Shown here: positions 17,690-26,328 of the stretch, piece by piece | Position numbering within the stretch: the stretch's first letter is position 1 | Layout: every line of letters starts with the position of its first letter | Assembly: GCF_003710255.1 (NCBI RefSeq) | Contig: NZ_RHIB01000001.1 | Coordinates: forward strand, 1,116,001-1,180,000 | DNA: 64,000 bases | Reading direction: 5' to 3' | Source: Alteribacter keqinensis | GTDB lineage: Bacteria > Bacillota > Bacilli > Bacillales > Salisediminibacteriaceae | Translations under genes and position numbers: made by a program | The notes under the pieces: model-generated | What the model was told of the DNA's origin: nothing | Databases searched by the model: none | Seen by the model: the letters and a program-made list of their open reading frames with translations, nothing else

Positions 17690-17796
17690 CAGAGTGTAAA
17701 AAACGGAAACTGTACTGCTCCGTCTTTAGCTTCAGACATAAACCAGACCGTCATTCCAATTACAGCGAAAAACATAAGTAAAATCATTGTACGCAT
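17689..17796 (-). CDS. Putative 35-aa single-pass membrane peptide
   Basis: Short frame MRTMILLMFFAVIGMTVWFM... ending FPFFTL: one hydrophobic helix of about 20 residues followed by a short polar tail. Supports: a GGGGAG box 11 bases before the ATG and a strong intrinsic terminator directly at the stop codon. No family recognised. It lies between cotD and the ferredoxin gene, outside any operon. Confidence 0.55.
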   Translation of the reverse strand: MRTMILLMFFAVIGMTVWFMSEAKDGAVQFPFFTL

Positions 17797-18059
17797 TACG
17801 TTATTAACTCCCCACATTTAAAACTTACACAATTATTATTGTAAAAATTTTCTCCGTGATTTTCAACAGTTAATTTGCAGAAAATTGTTTTATTCGTCCG
17901 TTTTCGTCAAATTTTACACACTTTCTTATAATTCGACCCAATTATTATCGAAAAAAAGGATTTTATGCGCTCGCCCGGGAAATAATCTAGTAGGTTTATT
18001 TCCCATATCTTCAGGGAAATGATAATAAAACAACACGGTAAAACAAGGGGGATTGGTTT

Positions 18060-18368
18060 ATGCCAAAAGTAGAAGTACCGGGATTTGAACCTTTCGAAAC
18101 TACGGAAGGCACTAAGCTCGTTTTAGCACTCGAAGATAATGGAATCGATATCCTTCACCGATGCGGAGGGAAGGCAAAGTGCACAACCTGTAGGGTAGAA
18201 GTACACCAAGGCGACTTTGAGCCTCCGGGTGAAAAAGAACTTGCAAAATCACTTGAAGAAGGGTGCCGGCTGTCTTGTCAGATCAGAGTCACTTCAGACG
18301 TAAAAGTTACCCCTAAAATGACAGTTTCATCTACAGGAATGGACCCGGGACCACGACCGGAAAAGTAA
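18060..18368 (+). CDS. 2Fe-2S plant-type ferredoxin
   Basis: 102 aa. Cluster ligands CGGKAKCTTC (C-x5-C-x2-C) around residues 35-43 and a fourth Cys in RLSCQ. Start ATG 18060, AAGGGGG upstream; a TATAAT at 17930-17935 may be the -10 about 125 bp upstream. Known: single-domain [2Fe-2S] ferredoxins donate electrons to diverse oxidoreductases; no partner is encoded nearby. Gene ends in a terminator that lies within the 3' coding end of the opposing exonuclease gene. Confidence 0.92.
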   Translation: MPKVEVPGFEPFETTEGTKLVLALEDNGIDILHRCGGKAKCTTCRVEVHQGDFEPPGEKELAKSLEEGCRLSCQIRVTSDVKVTPKMTVSSTGMDPGPRPEK

Positions 18369-18370
18369 GA

Positions 18371-19126
18371 TCAAGACCGCAGAACCGGGTTTCTGCGGTC
18401 TTTTCCTATTTTGTTGTTGAGTTCACCGTAAGTTGTTATTCCGCGCTTTTTCAGTTCTTCTACAAAGTGTAGAAATAAATCAGCTGTCATATGAGCATCA
18501 TTTAAAGCGTGATGCCGCTCCCTTTCTTCCACCCCGACTCGTTTGATTACGCGGTCGAGATTGTTCTTTTCATCAGGATAGAGAAAGTTGGCTATTTCAT
18601 AAGCATCAATATAATATGGGGCAAACGTTTTGATTCCCCACCTTTTTGAAAGTTCCTTAAGAAATACTATATCAAAACTGGCAGGGTAAGCGACCAGAAC
18701 AGTGTTTGACATGAACTGAACAAACCGGAAGAAAGCAATCAGGAACGATTCCCCTCCTTTAATCTCTTTATTTGTAAGTCCCGTAAGTTTCATTACATCT
18801 TCTGAAACAGGCTTAAATGGACGTACCACCTCGTAAAAGTGTTCCGGAAACCGGATATGATTAACGTTTACCTTCATCGCCCCAATCGAAATCACTTCAT
18901 CACCCATTCGGGGAAAAAAGCCTGTCGTCTCCAGGTCAAATACGGTATAGGTAAGATCGTCAAGGGCAACATCGTCGATATTTCCTTCGGGCTCAATATC
19001 GTTCAACTCATGAATCAAGGCATTATACAAAGGACGGTTCTTAAAAATCCAGCCCCGTTTCATGGAGTGAAACAGATGGATATCCAACATAATGTAGCGT
19101 AAATAATGAAGGACAGATACCTGCAT
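18371..19126 (-). CDS. DnaQ-like DEDDh 3'-5' exonuclease
   Basis: 251 aa with an N-terminal extension of about 65 residues. Exo I FDLETTG (Asp and Glu metal ligands), Exo II region AYPASFDIVFLKEL, Exo III HHALNDAHMTA with His and Asp. Known: DnaQ-type exonucleases proofread or degrade single-stranded nucleic acids; solitary ones such as this are not polymerase subunits by context. ATG 19126 lies one base after the stop of the DUF294 gene (AGAGGA upstream), so the two are probably coupled; a TTG 24 bases upstream is rejected. Confidence 0.9.
   Translation of the reverse strand: MQVSVLHYLRYIMLDIHLFHSMKRGWIFKNRPLYNALIHELNDIEPEGNIDDVALDDLTYTVFDLETTGFFPRMGDEVISIGAMKVNVNHIRFPEHFYEVVRPFKPVSEDVMKLTGLTNKEIKGGESFLIAFFRFVQFMSNTVLVAYPASFDIVFLKELSKRWGIKTFAPYYIDAYEIANFLYPDEKNNLDRVIKRVGVEERERHHALNDAHMTADLFLHFVEELKKRGITTYGELNNKIGKDRRNPVLRS
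18373..18402 (+). terminator. Terminator of ferredoxin gene, inside the opposing coding region
   Basis: AAGACCGCAGAA / TTCTGCGGTCTT stem then TT. The stem encodes the last codons of the DnaQ-like protein (RRNPVLRS) on the other strand. Confidence 0.85.
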
Positions 19127-19127
19127 A

Positions 19128-21038
19128 TTATAATCCTCTGTTTCTGGCAAAGCTTAACTCACTCATCTGCTGCATTCGCTTAGCAACGAGCAGTGCTTCC
19201 TTGAGCTGCCTTCTCTGGTCCTTGGTCAGAATATGAGGGGACAGTTCGTTTGTCAGGGGAGTGTCCTGCCTTAACTGCTTCAAATTTTCCTGTATTCTGA
19301 GCTGATAAAGGTAATCAAGGGCAAGCTTTGCGTTCTTTGCATCCCGCGGATGAAAAACCTCTTCCTTGCTTAACACATGAAGACGTTTCAGCGTGCTTAC
19401 TTCCTCAACTCCATACCGGATTGAAAAAATTCGAATGCCGTTTACAATCTGCATAATGGCAGCCTTCTTTAGATCGATAGTACGGTTCTTCCCTTTCGTA
19501 CTGATTCTGCCGAACGCCTGAATCGGGACTCTGAAACGGATCGTATCTTTCATCAGCATTGCATGAAGAATTCTAGCCTTCTGAATCGGATTCGTAATCC
19601 GTTCACGCAGGTTCTCCGCAAGTGTAAAGTCTCCAAATAAAGGACGATAGTCAATAAAAATAGTAAAGTCCCGCACTTCCTGGCCGTCCGTTTCCCGAAG
19701 CCACCGGAAGACTTCTCTTTCCCAATGATCTATGGACCGGCGCCACTTCGATTCCTTTGCCATGATTCCGCCTGTGCACTCGGGAAACCCGCACTCGACA
19801 AGGCCGGCATTGATTTTTTCTGCAAAGCAGCGGAAGTACTCATCCACCTGTTTGCGGTTGTCCAGATGTTCATAATTGTCCAGAATAAAACCATTATCCT
19901 GATCCGTACTGAATGCCTGCTCTCCTCTCCCCTGACTTCCCATCACAATAAAGCAGTAATTAACAGGCGGGGAACCGTATCCTTCCAGCTTCATTTCCTT
20001 TAAGGCAGCCCGGATAACCTGAATATGAACTTGATCGTTGTACTTGGAGATAAATTCACTCATTTCCGTACCGTAGGTTTGTTCACTGAGCAGTTCCTCA
20101 GTAAATGAGAGGAAAGATTCATTTGATTTGGGAGAAAGCGCTGAAAGTTCACTCAGGCTTTTGGCATGATTGACGTTATAGTACAGATTTAAATATTCTG
20201 ATTCATGAAGTCTTAAAAATGACTCTGCCGTCAGGATTCCCACTACTTTCTCTCCGTTGAGAACAGGAACAAGGTTAATCCTGTCATCTTTGAAGTATGT
20301 AAGCACCTCATAGCTGAAAGCGTCCGCCTGAGTGGATACGGGGCTGGTAATCATCCATTTTTCCACCTGGTCCTCCGGCACCCCGTGACTCAGACCCTTA
20401 AGCAGTTCAGTCTGTGTAATGGTTCCTTTCAGATGGTGGTCATGATCAACAACTGTAAGCCCCTGGCCTCCCCAGTCTCCTAGAGTCTTTGCTGCCTGCA
20501 GAATAGACTGATCCTTATAAATAAATCTCGGCTTATCCATAATGGTGTGTACCCGTGTTTTATAAAGAGCAATATTCTCGGTACTTGTGGACGTATTTCC
20601 TTTTTTCATTTCATCGTAAAGAGACTTCATCCGCTGCCCGATGCCACTCAGGATCGTGTCCGAGAATGCGTTGTTTTCAGTCATAACCTTTAACAGGGCA
20701 CTTTTTTTCAGTTTTACGGATTCGCAGCTTTCAAGGGCCTGTACAGAAAAATTCATTTCCCCTCCCGATAGAAGAATCATCAGCCCGATCAAATCCCCCG
20801 GGTAGTAGAATCGAACGGAAAACTGCTTTCCGTCTTCCCTGTGAAGCACATTTTTAGCGAGTCCTTTTAATAAAAAGTAAACTTCTACTTCTTCCTCGTC
20901 TTCATGGAAAATAAATTCGTTCTCCTGAAACGACTGACGAGTGGAGTCACGCACTACCGTTTCGAATTGCTCATCAGTTAACAATTGAAAGGGAAATGCT
21001 TTTCTCATTACATCAATATACGTCTCTTCCTCAGTCAC
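19128..21038 (-). CDS. cNMP-binding / CBS pair / DUF294 putative nucleotidyltransferase
   Basis: 636 aa. Domain order: cyclic-nucleotide-binding-like (about 15-130), two CBS motifs (about 165-285), DUF294 nucleotidyltransferase-like core with GSQGRGEQAFSTDQDNG near 370, then DUF294_C. The G-S and D-Q-D motif is the GlnD-like nucleotidyltransferase signature. Known: such proteins often sit beside DnaQ-like exonucleases; the reaction has not been defined. GTG start 21038 overlaps the mrfB stop as GTGA, and the stop is one base from the exonuclease ATG. The second messenger or nucleotide sensed is unknown. Confidence 0.88.
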   Translation of the reverse strand: MTEEETYIDVMRKAFPFQLLTDEQFETVVRDSTRQSFQENEFIFHEDEEEVEVYFLLKGLAKNVLHREDGKQFSVRFYYPGDLIGLMILLSGGEMNFSVQALESCESVKLKKSALLKVMTENNAFSDTILSGIGQRMKSLYDEMKKGNTSTSTENIALYKTRVHTIMDKPRFIYKDQSILQAAKTLGDWGGQGLTVVDHDHHLKGTITQTELLKGLSHGVPEDQVEKWMITSPVSTQADAFSYEVLTYFKDDRINLVPVLNGEKVVGILTAESFLRLHESEYLNLYYNVNHAKSLSELSALSPKSNESFLSFTEELLSEQTYGTEMSEFISKYNDQVHIQVIRAALKEMKLEGYGSPPVNYCFIVMGSQGRGEQAFSTDQDNGFILDNYEHLDNRKQVDEYFRCFAEKINAGLVECGFPECTGGIMAKESKWRRSIDHWEREVFRWLRETDGQEVRDFTIFIDYRPLFGDFTLAENLRERITNPIQKARILHAMLMKDTIRFRVPIQAFGRISTKGKNRTIDLKKAAIMQIVNGIRIFSIRYGVEEVSTLKRLHVLSKEEVFHPRDAKNAKLALDYLYQLRIQENLKQLRQDTPLTNELSPHILTKDQRRQLKEALLVAKRMQQMSELSFARNRGL

Positions 21039-22330
21039 TGCGAGTCACCCCATTTCTCAATTTTAATTTCAAGACGTGTTTTTCGTTTAAGAAGACCTTC
21101 TGTTTTAGGTTTATGTGAACGCAGAAGGCGCGAGATCTTTTTCTCTGATTCAATAGCCAGGTTCGTGTATACCAGTGCTTTTTCATAATCTTTGTCCTGG
21201 TGTTCAATCAGTTTTGCAAGTTCTTCATACGCTTCCCTGGCTGCTTTTGATTCCCCGGTGCCAGTCAGGCTTTTTTCAAAAAACTCCCTCGCTTTTTCAG
21301 GATTTTTTTGTTTTTTATAAATATGACCGAGCTTGACATACGCTTCCTGGCGGATCCCTCCGTCGTACTCAAGAGCTTTTACATAGTGTGCCTCTGCCTG
21401 TTGTGAATTCTTCGCCTGTTCAAACCATTTCCCCATTTCAAGATGCTCTCTTCCGGTCGTTTGCACATGAGGCATATGGAGGAGTCGCTGGGATATCCGG
21501 GAAAACAGAACAATCAGGCTGAGAACATCCCATTCATGGTGTTTAAAAATTCCAAGCAGTTCTTCAGGATCCTCGTGATTCAAGTATTCGAAATAAAGAA
21601 TCGGAGCAAGACTCCCCGGTGTTTCATTTACCCGCTTCACGTTCAGCTTTTCTTCTTCAACGATGGAAAGCCTGCACGAAGGAAGTTCGGCTTTCCAGAG
21701 CCTTCTCGCAGCATGGAGCAAATCGTAATGACCGAACAATGGCAGTTTTGGGACTTCGTTTCTGACAAATGCGTGCCGGGATTTTAAATGAGGCCAGTCG
21801 AATGCTTTTCCGTTATAACTCACAAGCTGATTAGTATCACTGAAATCCGTTAGAAAACCATGAAAAAATGCCGCTTCGCTCGCAGGGCCTGGCATAAAAT
21901 GCTGAACGATCTCTACCTGATCTCCTTTGATCCGGGAATACCCCATCAAAAAGATCGTTGTCCCTGCCCCGCTTGAAAGGCCTGTTGTTTCTGTATCAAA
22001 AAACAACAGATCTTCTAAATCGACCCCTTTCAGAGACAGAGGATGATCTTCCTCTTCCTCCTGCCACTGCTTATGAACATGAAACAGGTCAGAAAACGCA
22101 CTGCTCCCGTGAAAGGAAGAGACAGGGTATGTTTTTCTCCTGATAAGGGAGTATTCTCCTTCGTAAAAATGAAGTTCAAATCCAAAATCATACCATTTCT
22201 TTTCATATGAAAATGGAAACGATGATGTCTTTTCCTGTTCAGGATCAGGTCCATCCTTAGGAATTCTTTGTACAGAGTCAGTTTCTGTATTTATGTATCC
22301 CTTAAGCCGCTGCAATTTTCCTCTCACCAT
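21035..22330 (-). CDS. mrfB: Mitomycin-repair exonuclease MrfB (YprB), RNase H-like with TPRs
   Basis: 431 aa. DEDD exonuclease: FFDTETTG at 111-118, SYNGKAFDWPHL, and HEWDVLSL; the C-terminal 130 residues form TPR helices (AYVKLGHIYKKQKNPEKARE). Known: in B. subtilis MrfB acts with helicase MrfA to remove mitomycin C adducts independently of UvrABC. ATG 22330 preferred (GGGGAG 7 bases upstream) over a GTG 15 bases earlier. Here its partner mrfA is 4 kb away beyond a germination operon, and mrfB instead heads a unit with the DUF294 and exonuclease genes. Confidence 0.88.
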   Translation of the reverse strand: MVRGKLQRLKGYINTETDSVQRIPKDGPDPEQEKTSSFPFSYEKKWYDFGFELHFYEGEYSLIRRKTYPVSSFHGSSAFSDLFHVHKQWQEEEEDHPLSLKGVDLEDLLFFDTETTGLSSGAGTTIFLMGYSRIKGDQVEIVQHFMPGPASEAAFFHGFLTDFSDTNQLVSYNGKAFDWPHLKSRHAFVRNEVPKLPLFGHYDLLHAARRLWKAELPSCRLSIVEEEKLNVKRVNETPGSLAPILYFEYLNHEDPEELLGIFKHHEWDVLSLIVLFSRISQRLLHMPHVQTTGREHLEMGKWFEQAKNSQQAEAHYVKALEYDGGIRQEAYVKLGHIYKKQKNPEKAREFFEKSLTGTGESKAAREAYEELAKLIEHQDKDYEKALVYTNLAIESEKKISRLLRSHKPKTEGLLKRKTRLEIKIEKWGDSQ

Positions 22331-22445
22331 GTTCACGCTCCCCACTTGCTTCTGATCTTATTGTAAATCAAATCACATGAATAGAAAACCACTCTCACTT
22401 TTCATACTAAGAGGAGACACAGGGACCGGAGAGAGGGACTTTTTT

Positions 22446-23933
22446 ATGACAGCAAAACAGAAGTCTGACCAGAAGACATTTAACGAAGTCCTCAGTGAAT
22501 GCAGGAAGTCGGATGATTTTGTGAGTGACACCGTTCACAGTAACAAAGATCATCTGTATTATCTTCATTTTTACAATTCCCTTGTTGATACTGCTCCGTT
22601 AAATGAACTAATCATTAAACCACTCCAGAAGCATCCTGTCTTTTCATTTGAGGACCTGAAAGGCAAAATCCCCGTTAAAGAACTGAACGTAGCTGCAACC
22701 GGGCGGGATCTGGAGGAAGGGCTTCACCGGGGTCACGTGCTCATCCAGTTTGATCCGAATGAACCTTACGGCCTTCTTGTTTCGGTAAACAGGTCCGAAA
22801 ACCGTGAAGTGAATATCCCTGAAGTAGAATACAGCGTTATCGGTCCGAAAGAAGGGTTAGTAGAGGACTTAAATATCAACCTAAATTTAATCCGCAAACG
22901 ACTTCCGGTTTCAACACTTTGTATAAAAAAAATAAAAGTCGGATCCATTTCCCATACCGAAGTAGCCGTTCTTTACCTGTCTGATATTGCTAACGATGAC
23001 AACGTACAAACGATGATTCAGCGCATTGAAGACATTGATTACGATGAAATCAGTGACAGTTCATATATTAACCAGTTTATTGAAGACAACAGCAACTCTC
23101 CATTCCCTCAGCTGATTGATACGGAGCGTCCGGACAGAGTGGCAGCCCAGCTTACAGAAGGGAAAGTAGCTGTTATGGTAGCTGGCTCTCCTTCAGCCAT
23201 TACAGCACCAACAACAATCATAGAGTTCTTCTCGGCATTTGAAGATTATTTTATACCATGGCACCTTGCCTCGGTTTTTCGGATGATCCGGCTGTTTGCT
23301 GTTATGTTTTCCGTCTTCTCCACACCGCTCTATGTGGCGGTGATCACTTATCATACTGAACTGATACCCCAGGATCTCCTTGCTACATTAATTTTGTCCC
23401 GGAGTATTATCCCGTTTCCGCCGATCATCGAAGCCATATTTCTTGAGTTAACGATTGAGCTGTTACGAGAGGCAGGGGCAAGGCTTCCTACGAAAGTCGG
23501 CCAGACGATCGGTATCGTAGGCGGGATTGTAATCGGGACCGCAGCTGTTGAGGCCGGACTTACAAGTAATGTACTCCTTATTATCGTGGCCCTTGCTGCA
23601 CTCGCATCCTTTACAACGCCAATTTACCGGATTGGTAATACGATTCGTCTGATCCGCTTTCCATTTCTGCTTATGGCCCAGCTGTGGGGCCTTCTTGGTA
23701 TTTCTCTTTTGGCAACGTTTTTTCTCGTGCACCTTATTACACTTAAATCGCTGGGGAGGCCTTATTTCGAACCGATTTACCCATTTCGCTTTAAAGACCT
23801 GAGAGATTCTTTTTTCAGACTTCCGTTTAAGTATCAATATGACAGACCTGAAGTGATGCAAGTGAAAAGGAGTAAGCGTTTTTCGAGACAGGAAAGCAGA
23901 AAATCATCTGATATTGACGAGCACATCCAGTAG
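22446..23933 (+). CDS. GerA-type germinant receptor subunit A
   Basis: 495 aa. Large soluble N-terminal part then several TM helices in the C-terminal half, with the conserved VMVAGSPSAITAPTTIIEFF and the P-rich transmembrane region RSIIPFPPIIEAIFLELTIE, typical of GerAA/SpoVAF. Acts in the inner spore membrane to sense small-molecule germinants. The start is ATG 22446 after GAGAGGG; an upstream in-frame Met 69 bases earlier lacks an RBS. First gene of a three-gene operon, diverging from mrfB (115 bp apart). Known members are SigG-dependent; no clear SigG box was fixed. Confidence 0.93.
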   Translation: MTAKQKSDQKTFNEVLSECRKSDDFVSDTVHSNKDHLYYLHFYNSLVDTAPLNELIIKPLQKHPVFSFEDLKGKIPVKELNVAATGRDLEEGLHRGHVLIQFDPNEPYGLLVSVNRSENREVNIPEVEYSVIGPKEGLVEDLNINLNLIRKRLPVSTLCIKKIKVGSISHTEVAVLYLSDIANDDNVQTMIQRIEDIDYDEISDSSYINQFIEDNSNSPFPQLIDTERPDRVAAQLTEGKVAVMVAGSPSAITAPTTIIEFFSAFEDYFIPWHLASVFRMIRLFAVMFSVFSTPLYVAVITYHTELIPQDLLATLILSRSIIPFPPIIEAIFLELTIELLREAGARLPTKVGQTIGIVGGIVIGTAAVEAGLTSNVLLIIVALAALASFTTPIYRIGNTIRLIRFPFLLMAQLWGLLGISLLATFFLVHLITLKSLGRPYFEPIYPFRFKDLRDSFFRLPFKYQYDRPEVMQVKRSKRFSRQESRKSSDIDEHIQ

Positions 23934-23961
23934 CAGTTCAGACGTAAGGGAGGTATAAAGT

Positions 23962-25089
23962 ATGGCAGGCCAAAAACAGCAGAGTTTAACCCATATCACT
24001 CCCTTTCTCGTCTTTTTCCTTGTCCACTCCATGCAGATTGGAGTCGGTGTTTTCGGTTTTCAGCGTTATATTGCTATGGACGCAGAATATAATGCATGGA
24101 TTGCTGTCATCATGGTGGGAGCCCTTCTTCACATCCCTATCTGGATGATTTATAAGATGATGCTCAGAGATGATGGTGTAAGGGACGTGGTAGACATTCA
24201 CAGGCATTACTTCGGGAGGTGGATCGGAGGACTCCTTAGTTACGCCTTTCTTGTTTATTTCTTGTTTATGGGCATTACCGTGCTCAGAACGTATGTTGAA
24301 GTTGTTCAAATATGGATGTTTCCGACCCTTATGACGTGGCCGGTCACCTTGATCATCATTCTCATTATTGTGTACGGAATCTATCACGGTTTCAGGGTGG
24401 TTGCAGGGATAGCTTTTTTAGGTGTAGTCCTGCCCTTTGCCCTTATTCTCACTGCCATTTCGCCACTTGAATTTGCAAATTTTCATCGTCTTCTGCCTAT
24501 AGAGTTTCACCTTGGAGACCAGCTGGCTGCTATGAAGACGATGACGCTCAGCTATATTGGATTTGAAGCTCTTGCTTTTTATTTTCCCTTTATTCAAGAT
24601 CCGAAAAAAAGCCAGAAGTGGGCCCACCTTGGCAATGTACTTACCATTTTCATTTACTTTCTCGTTACGATAGTCACGTTTCTTTTTTACAGCCGGCAGC
24701 ACTTGGAGCGGGTTGTCTATCCTACGCTCAGTTCATGGAAAGTTCTTGAACTTCCTTTTATCGAGCGCTTTGAGTATATCGGCATTGCCATCTGGCTTTT
24801 GGTAATAACCCCTAACGTCATGATCAGTTTATGGACCGTAAGCAGAGGCATGAAAAAACTGCTCCACACAAAACAAAAATATACTCTCTTTTTCGCTGCA
24901 GGAGCCCTGTTTCTTTTCTCCATCTCCTTTCAGACACGGGAATCCATTGACAGGTTGAATTCGTATGTATCTGAAGCCGGGTTTTATATTATCTTCTGCT
25001 ACATCCCGGTGTTGTTTATCGTCACGAGTATGATAAGGAGGTTCAGAAAAAATGACCGGTCAAAAAGCGGCCAGAGCGCAAACCTGTAG
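23962..25089 (+). CDS. GerA-type germinant receptor subunit B (GerAB/APC permease-like)
   Basis: 375 aa integral membrane protein, about 10 TM helices, spore-germination permease family (APC superfamily); N-terminal FFLVHSMQIGVGVFGFQRYI matches the family. Binds germinant in known systems. ATG 23962 behind GGGAGG, 28 bp after subunit A. Its 3' end overlaps subunit C by 38 bp. Confidence 0.93.
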   Translation: MAGQKQQSLTHITPFLVFFLVHSMQIGVGVFGFQRYIAMDAEYNAWIAVIMVGALLHIPIWMIYKMMLRDDGVRDVVDIHRHYFGRWIGGLLSYAFLVYFLFMGITVLRTYVEVVQIWMFPTLMTWPVTLIIILIIVYGIYHGFRVVAGIAFLGVVLPFALILTAISPLEFANFHRLLPIEFHLGDQLAAMKTMTLSYIGFEALAFYFPFIQDPKKSQKWAHLGNVLTIFIYFLVTIVTFLFYSRQHLERVVYPTLSSWKVLELPFIERFEYIGIAIWLLVITPNVMISLWTVSRGMKKLLHTKQKYTLFFAAGALFLFSISFQTRESIDRLNSYVSEAGFYIIFCYIPVLFIVTSMIRRFRKNDRSKSGQSANL

Positions 25090-26161
25090 GACGGCTTTTT
25101 TCTGCACGTTCCTTCTACTCCTTACCGGCTGCGTTGAACCATATATCCTGGATGAAGTGCAGATCATTCATGCAATCGGCTACGACTACATTGATGATCA
25201 CCATATTGAAGGAACGATCAGTATACCTGTTTACGGAGGTTCCGAAGACATAAGAAGCGAAACAATCAGTGCTGTCTCCCGCACGACGAAGGACATCCGG
25301 CTCTATTTGGATGCCCAGTCTTCCAAGCCTCTTCAAACCGGAAAAGTAAGTTCGGTATTATTTGACAGACAGCTTTCAGAGCTGGGATTGATGAGAATCA
25401 TTGATACATATGTAAGGGATCCCAGAATCGGCATGAGGATTCAGCTGGCGGTCGTAGAAGAGATGTCTACGAAAAAACTTCTGGAAACAACTTATCCAAT
25501 GGAAGTAGATGTGGCTTTATATGTATCTGATCTGATCGAGCAGAATATCAATCAGCAAAACCTTCCGAGAATGAACTTCCACATTTTCCTGACAAATTTT
25601 TACGGACAAGGAAGAGACCCGTTTCTGCCTATACTGCGAAGCGAGGGAAATGCCATTAAAGTCGCGGGGCTTGCACTGTTAAAAGGCGACCGGTACGTCG
25701 GGCAGTTAAACTTGAAAGATTGTTTCCTGCTGAAGGTCTTAATAGAAGATTTCGGAGACGGTTCCTACGAAGTGATTCTGGGTCCGGACGAAAACGAATA
25801 TGCCATGCTTCGAAATATTGATTCAAGTACTTCATATGAAATAACAGATGCAACGACAAACAATCCGAAGATTCATGCCACTGTCTCATTATCCGGAAAA
25901 ATAAGTGAATATTCCGGGAGCAAGCTTGACCAGAAAAAAGTGGATGAAATCCACAAAAAAGCAAAAAAACAACTGGAACAAAGAATTAAAAAAATGCTTA
26001 ATAGAATGCAGGAATTAAATGTGGACCCAATGGGGATCGGGGACCAGGTCCGCCGGTACAATCCGGACTTCTCAGATGACCGCTGGGAGGAACAGTTCCC
26101 CAATGCAGCCATCGACGTGGATGTAAACATAACAATTAAAGAAACAGGTGTCGAAGAATAA
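25052..26161 (+). CDS. GerA-type germinant receptor lipoprotein subunit C (Ger(x)C)
   Basis: 369 aa. Lipobox L-T-G-C with the acylated Cys at residue 27, then the Ger(x)C fold. Contains the typical DEVQIIHAIGYDYIDDH after the signal. ATG 25052 with AAGGAGG inside the 3' end of subunit B, so translation is likely coupled. Completes one receptor; no D subunit seen. Confidence 0.92.
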   Translation: MTGQKAARAQTCRTAFFCTFLLLLTGCVEPYILDEVQIIHAIGYDYIDDHHIEGTISIPVYGGSEDIRSETISAVSRTTKDIRLYLDAQSSKPLQTGKVSSVLFDRQLSELGLMRIIDTYVRDPRIGMRIQLAVVEEMSTKKLLETTYPMEVDVALYVSDLIEQNINQQNLPRMNFHIFLTNFYGQGRDPFLPILRSEGNAIKVAGLALLKGDRYVGQLNLKDCFLLKVLIEDFGDGSYEVILGPDENEYAMLRNIDSSTSYEITDATTNNPKIHATVSLSGKISEYSGSKLDQKKVDEIHKKAKKQLEQRIKKMLNRMQELNVDPMGIGDQVRRYNPDFSDDRWEEQFPNAAIDVDVNITIKETGVEE

Positions 26162-26191
26162 GTGACCTCATTCAAAAAGATCGAATTGAAA

Positions 26192-26308
26192 AGAGGGCGA
26201 TTCATAAGGATTTAAGCCACCTTATGAGTCACCCTTCTCTCCTGATGCGTTTATGCCGATCTGGTATAAAACTGCCTGACCACACCCATTTGCTAATGAT
26301 TAGGCAGT
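26192..26308. terminator. Two hairpins between the ger operon and mrfA
   Basis: First: CATAAGG / CCTTATG within a longer GAGGG..CCCTTCTC pairing at about 26192-26245. Second: ACTGCCT at 26271 / AGGCAGT ending 26308, followed by CTCATTTTTTG on the plus strand, which best fits termination of the ger operon; convergent mrfA ends 20 bp further on. Confidence 0.65.
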
Positions 26309-26328
26309 CTCATTTTTTGTCATTACGT

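Noticed and set aside
23463-23861. 132-codon minus frame
   Set aside because: Shadow of the germinant receptor A gene.
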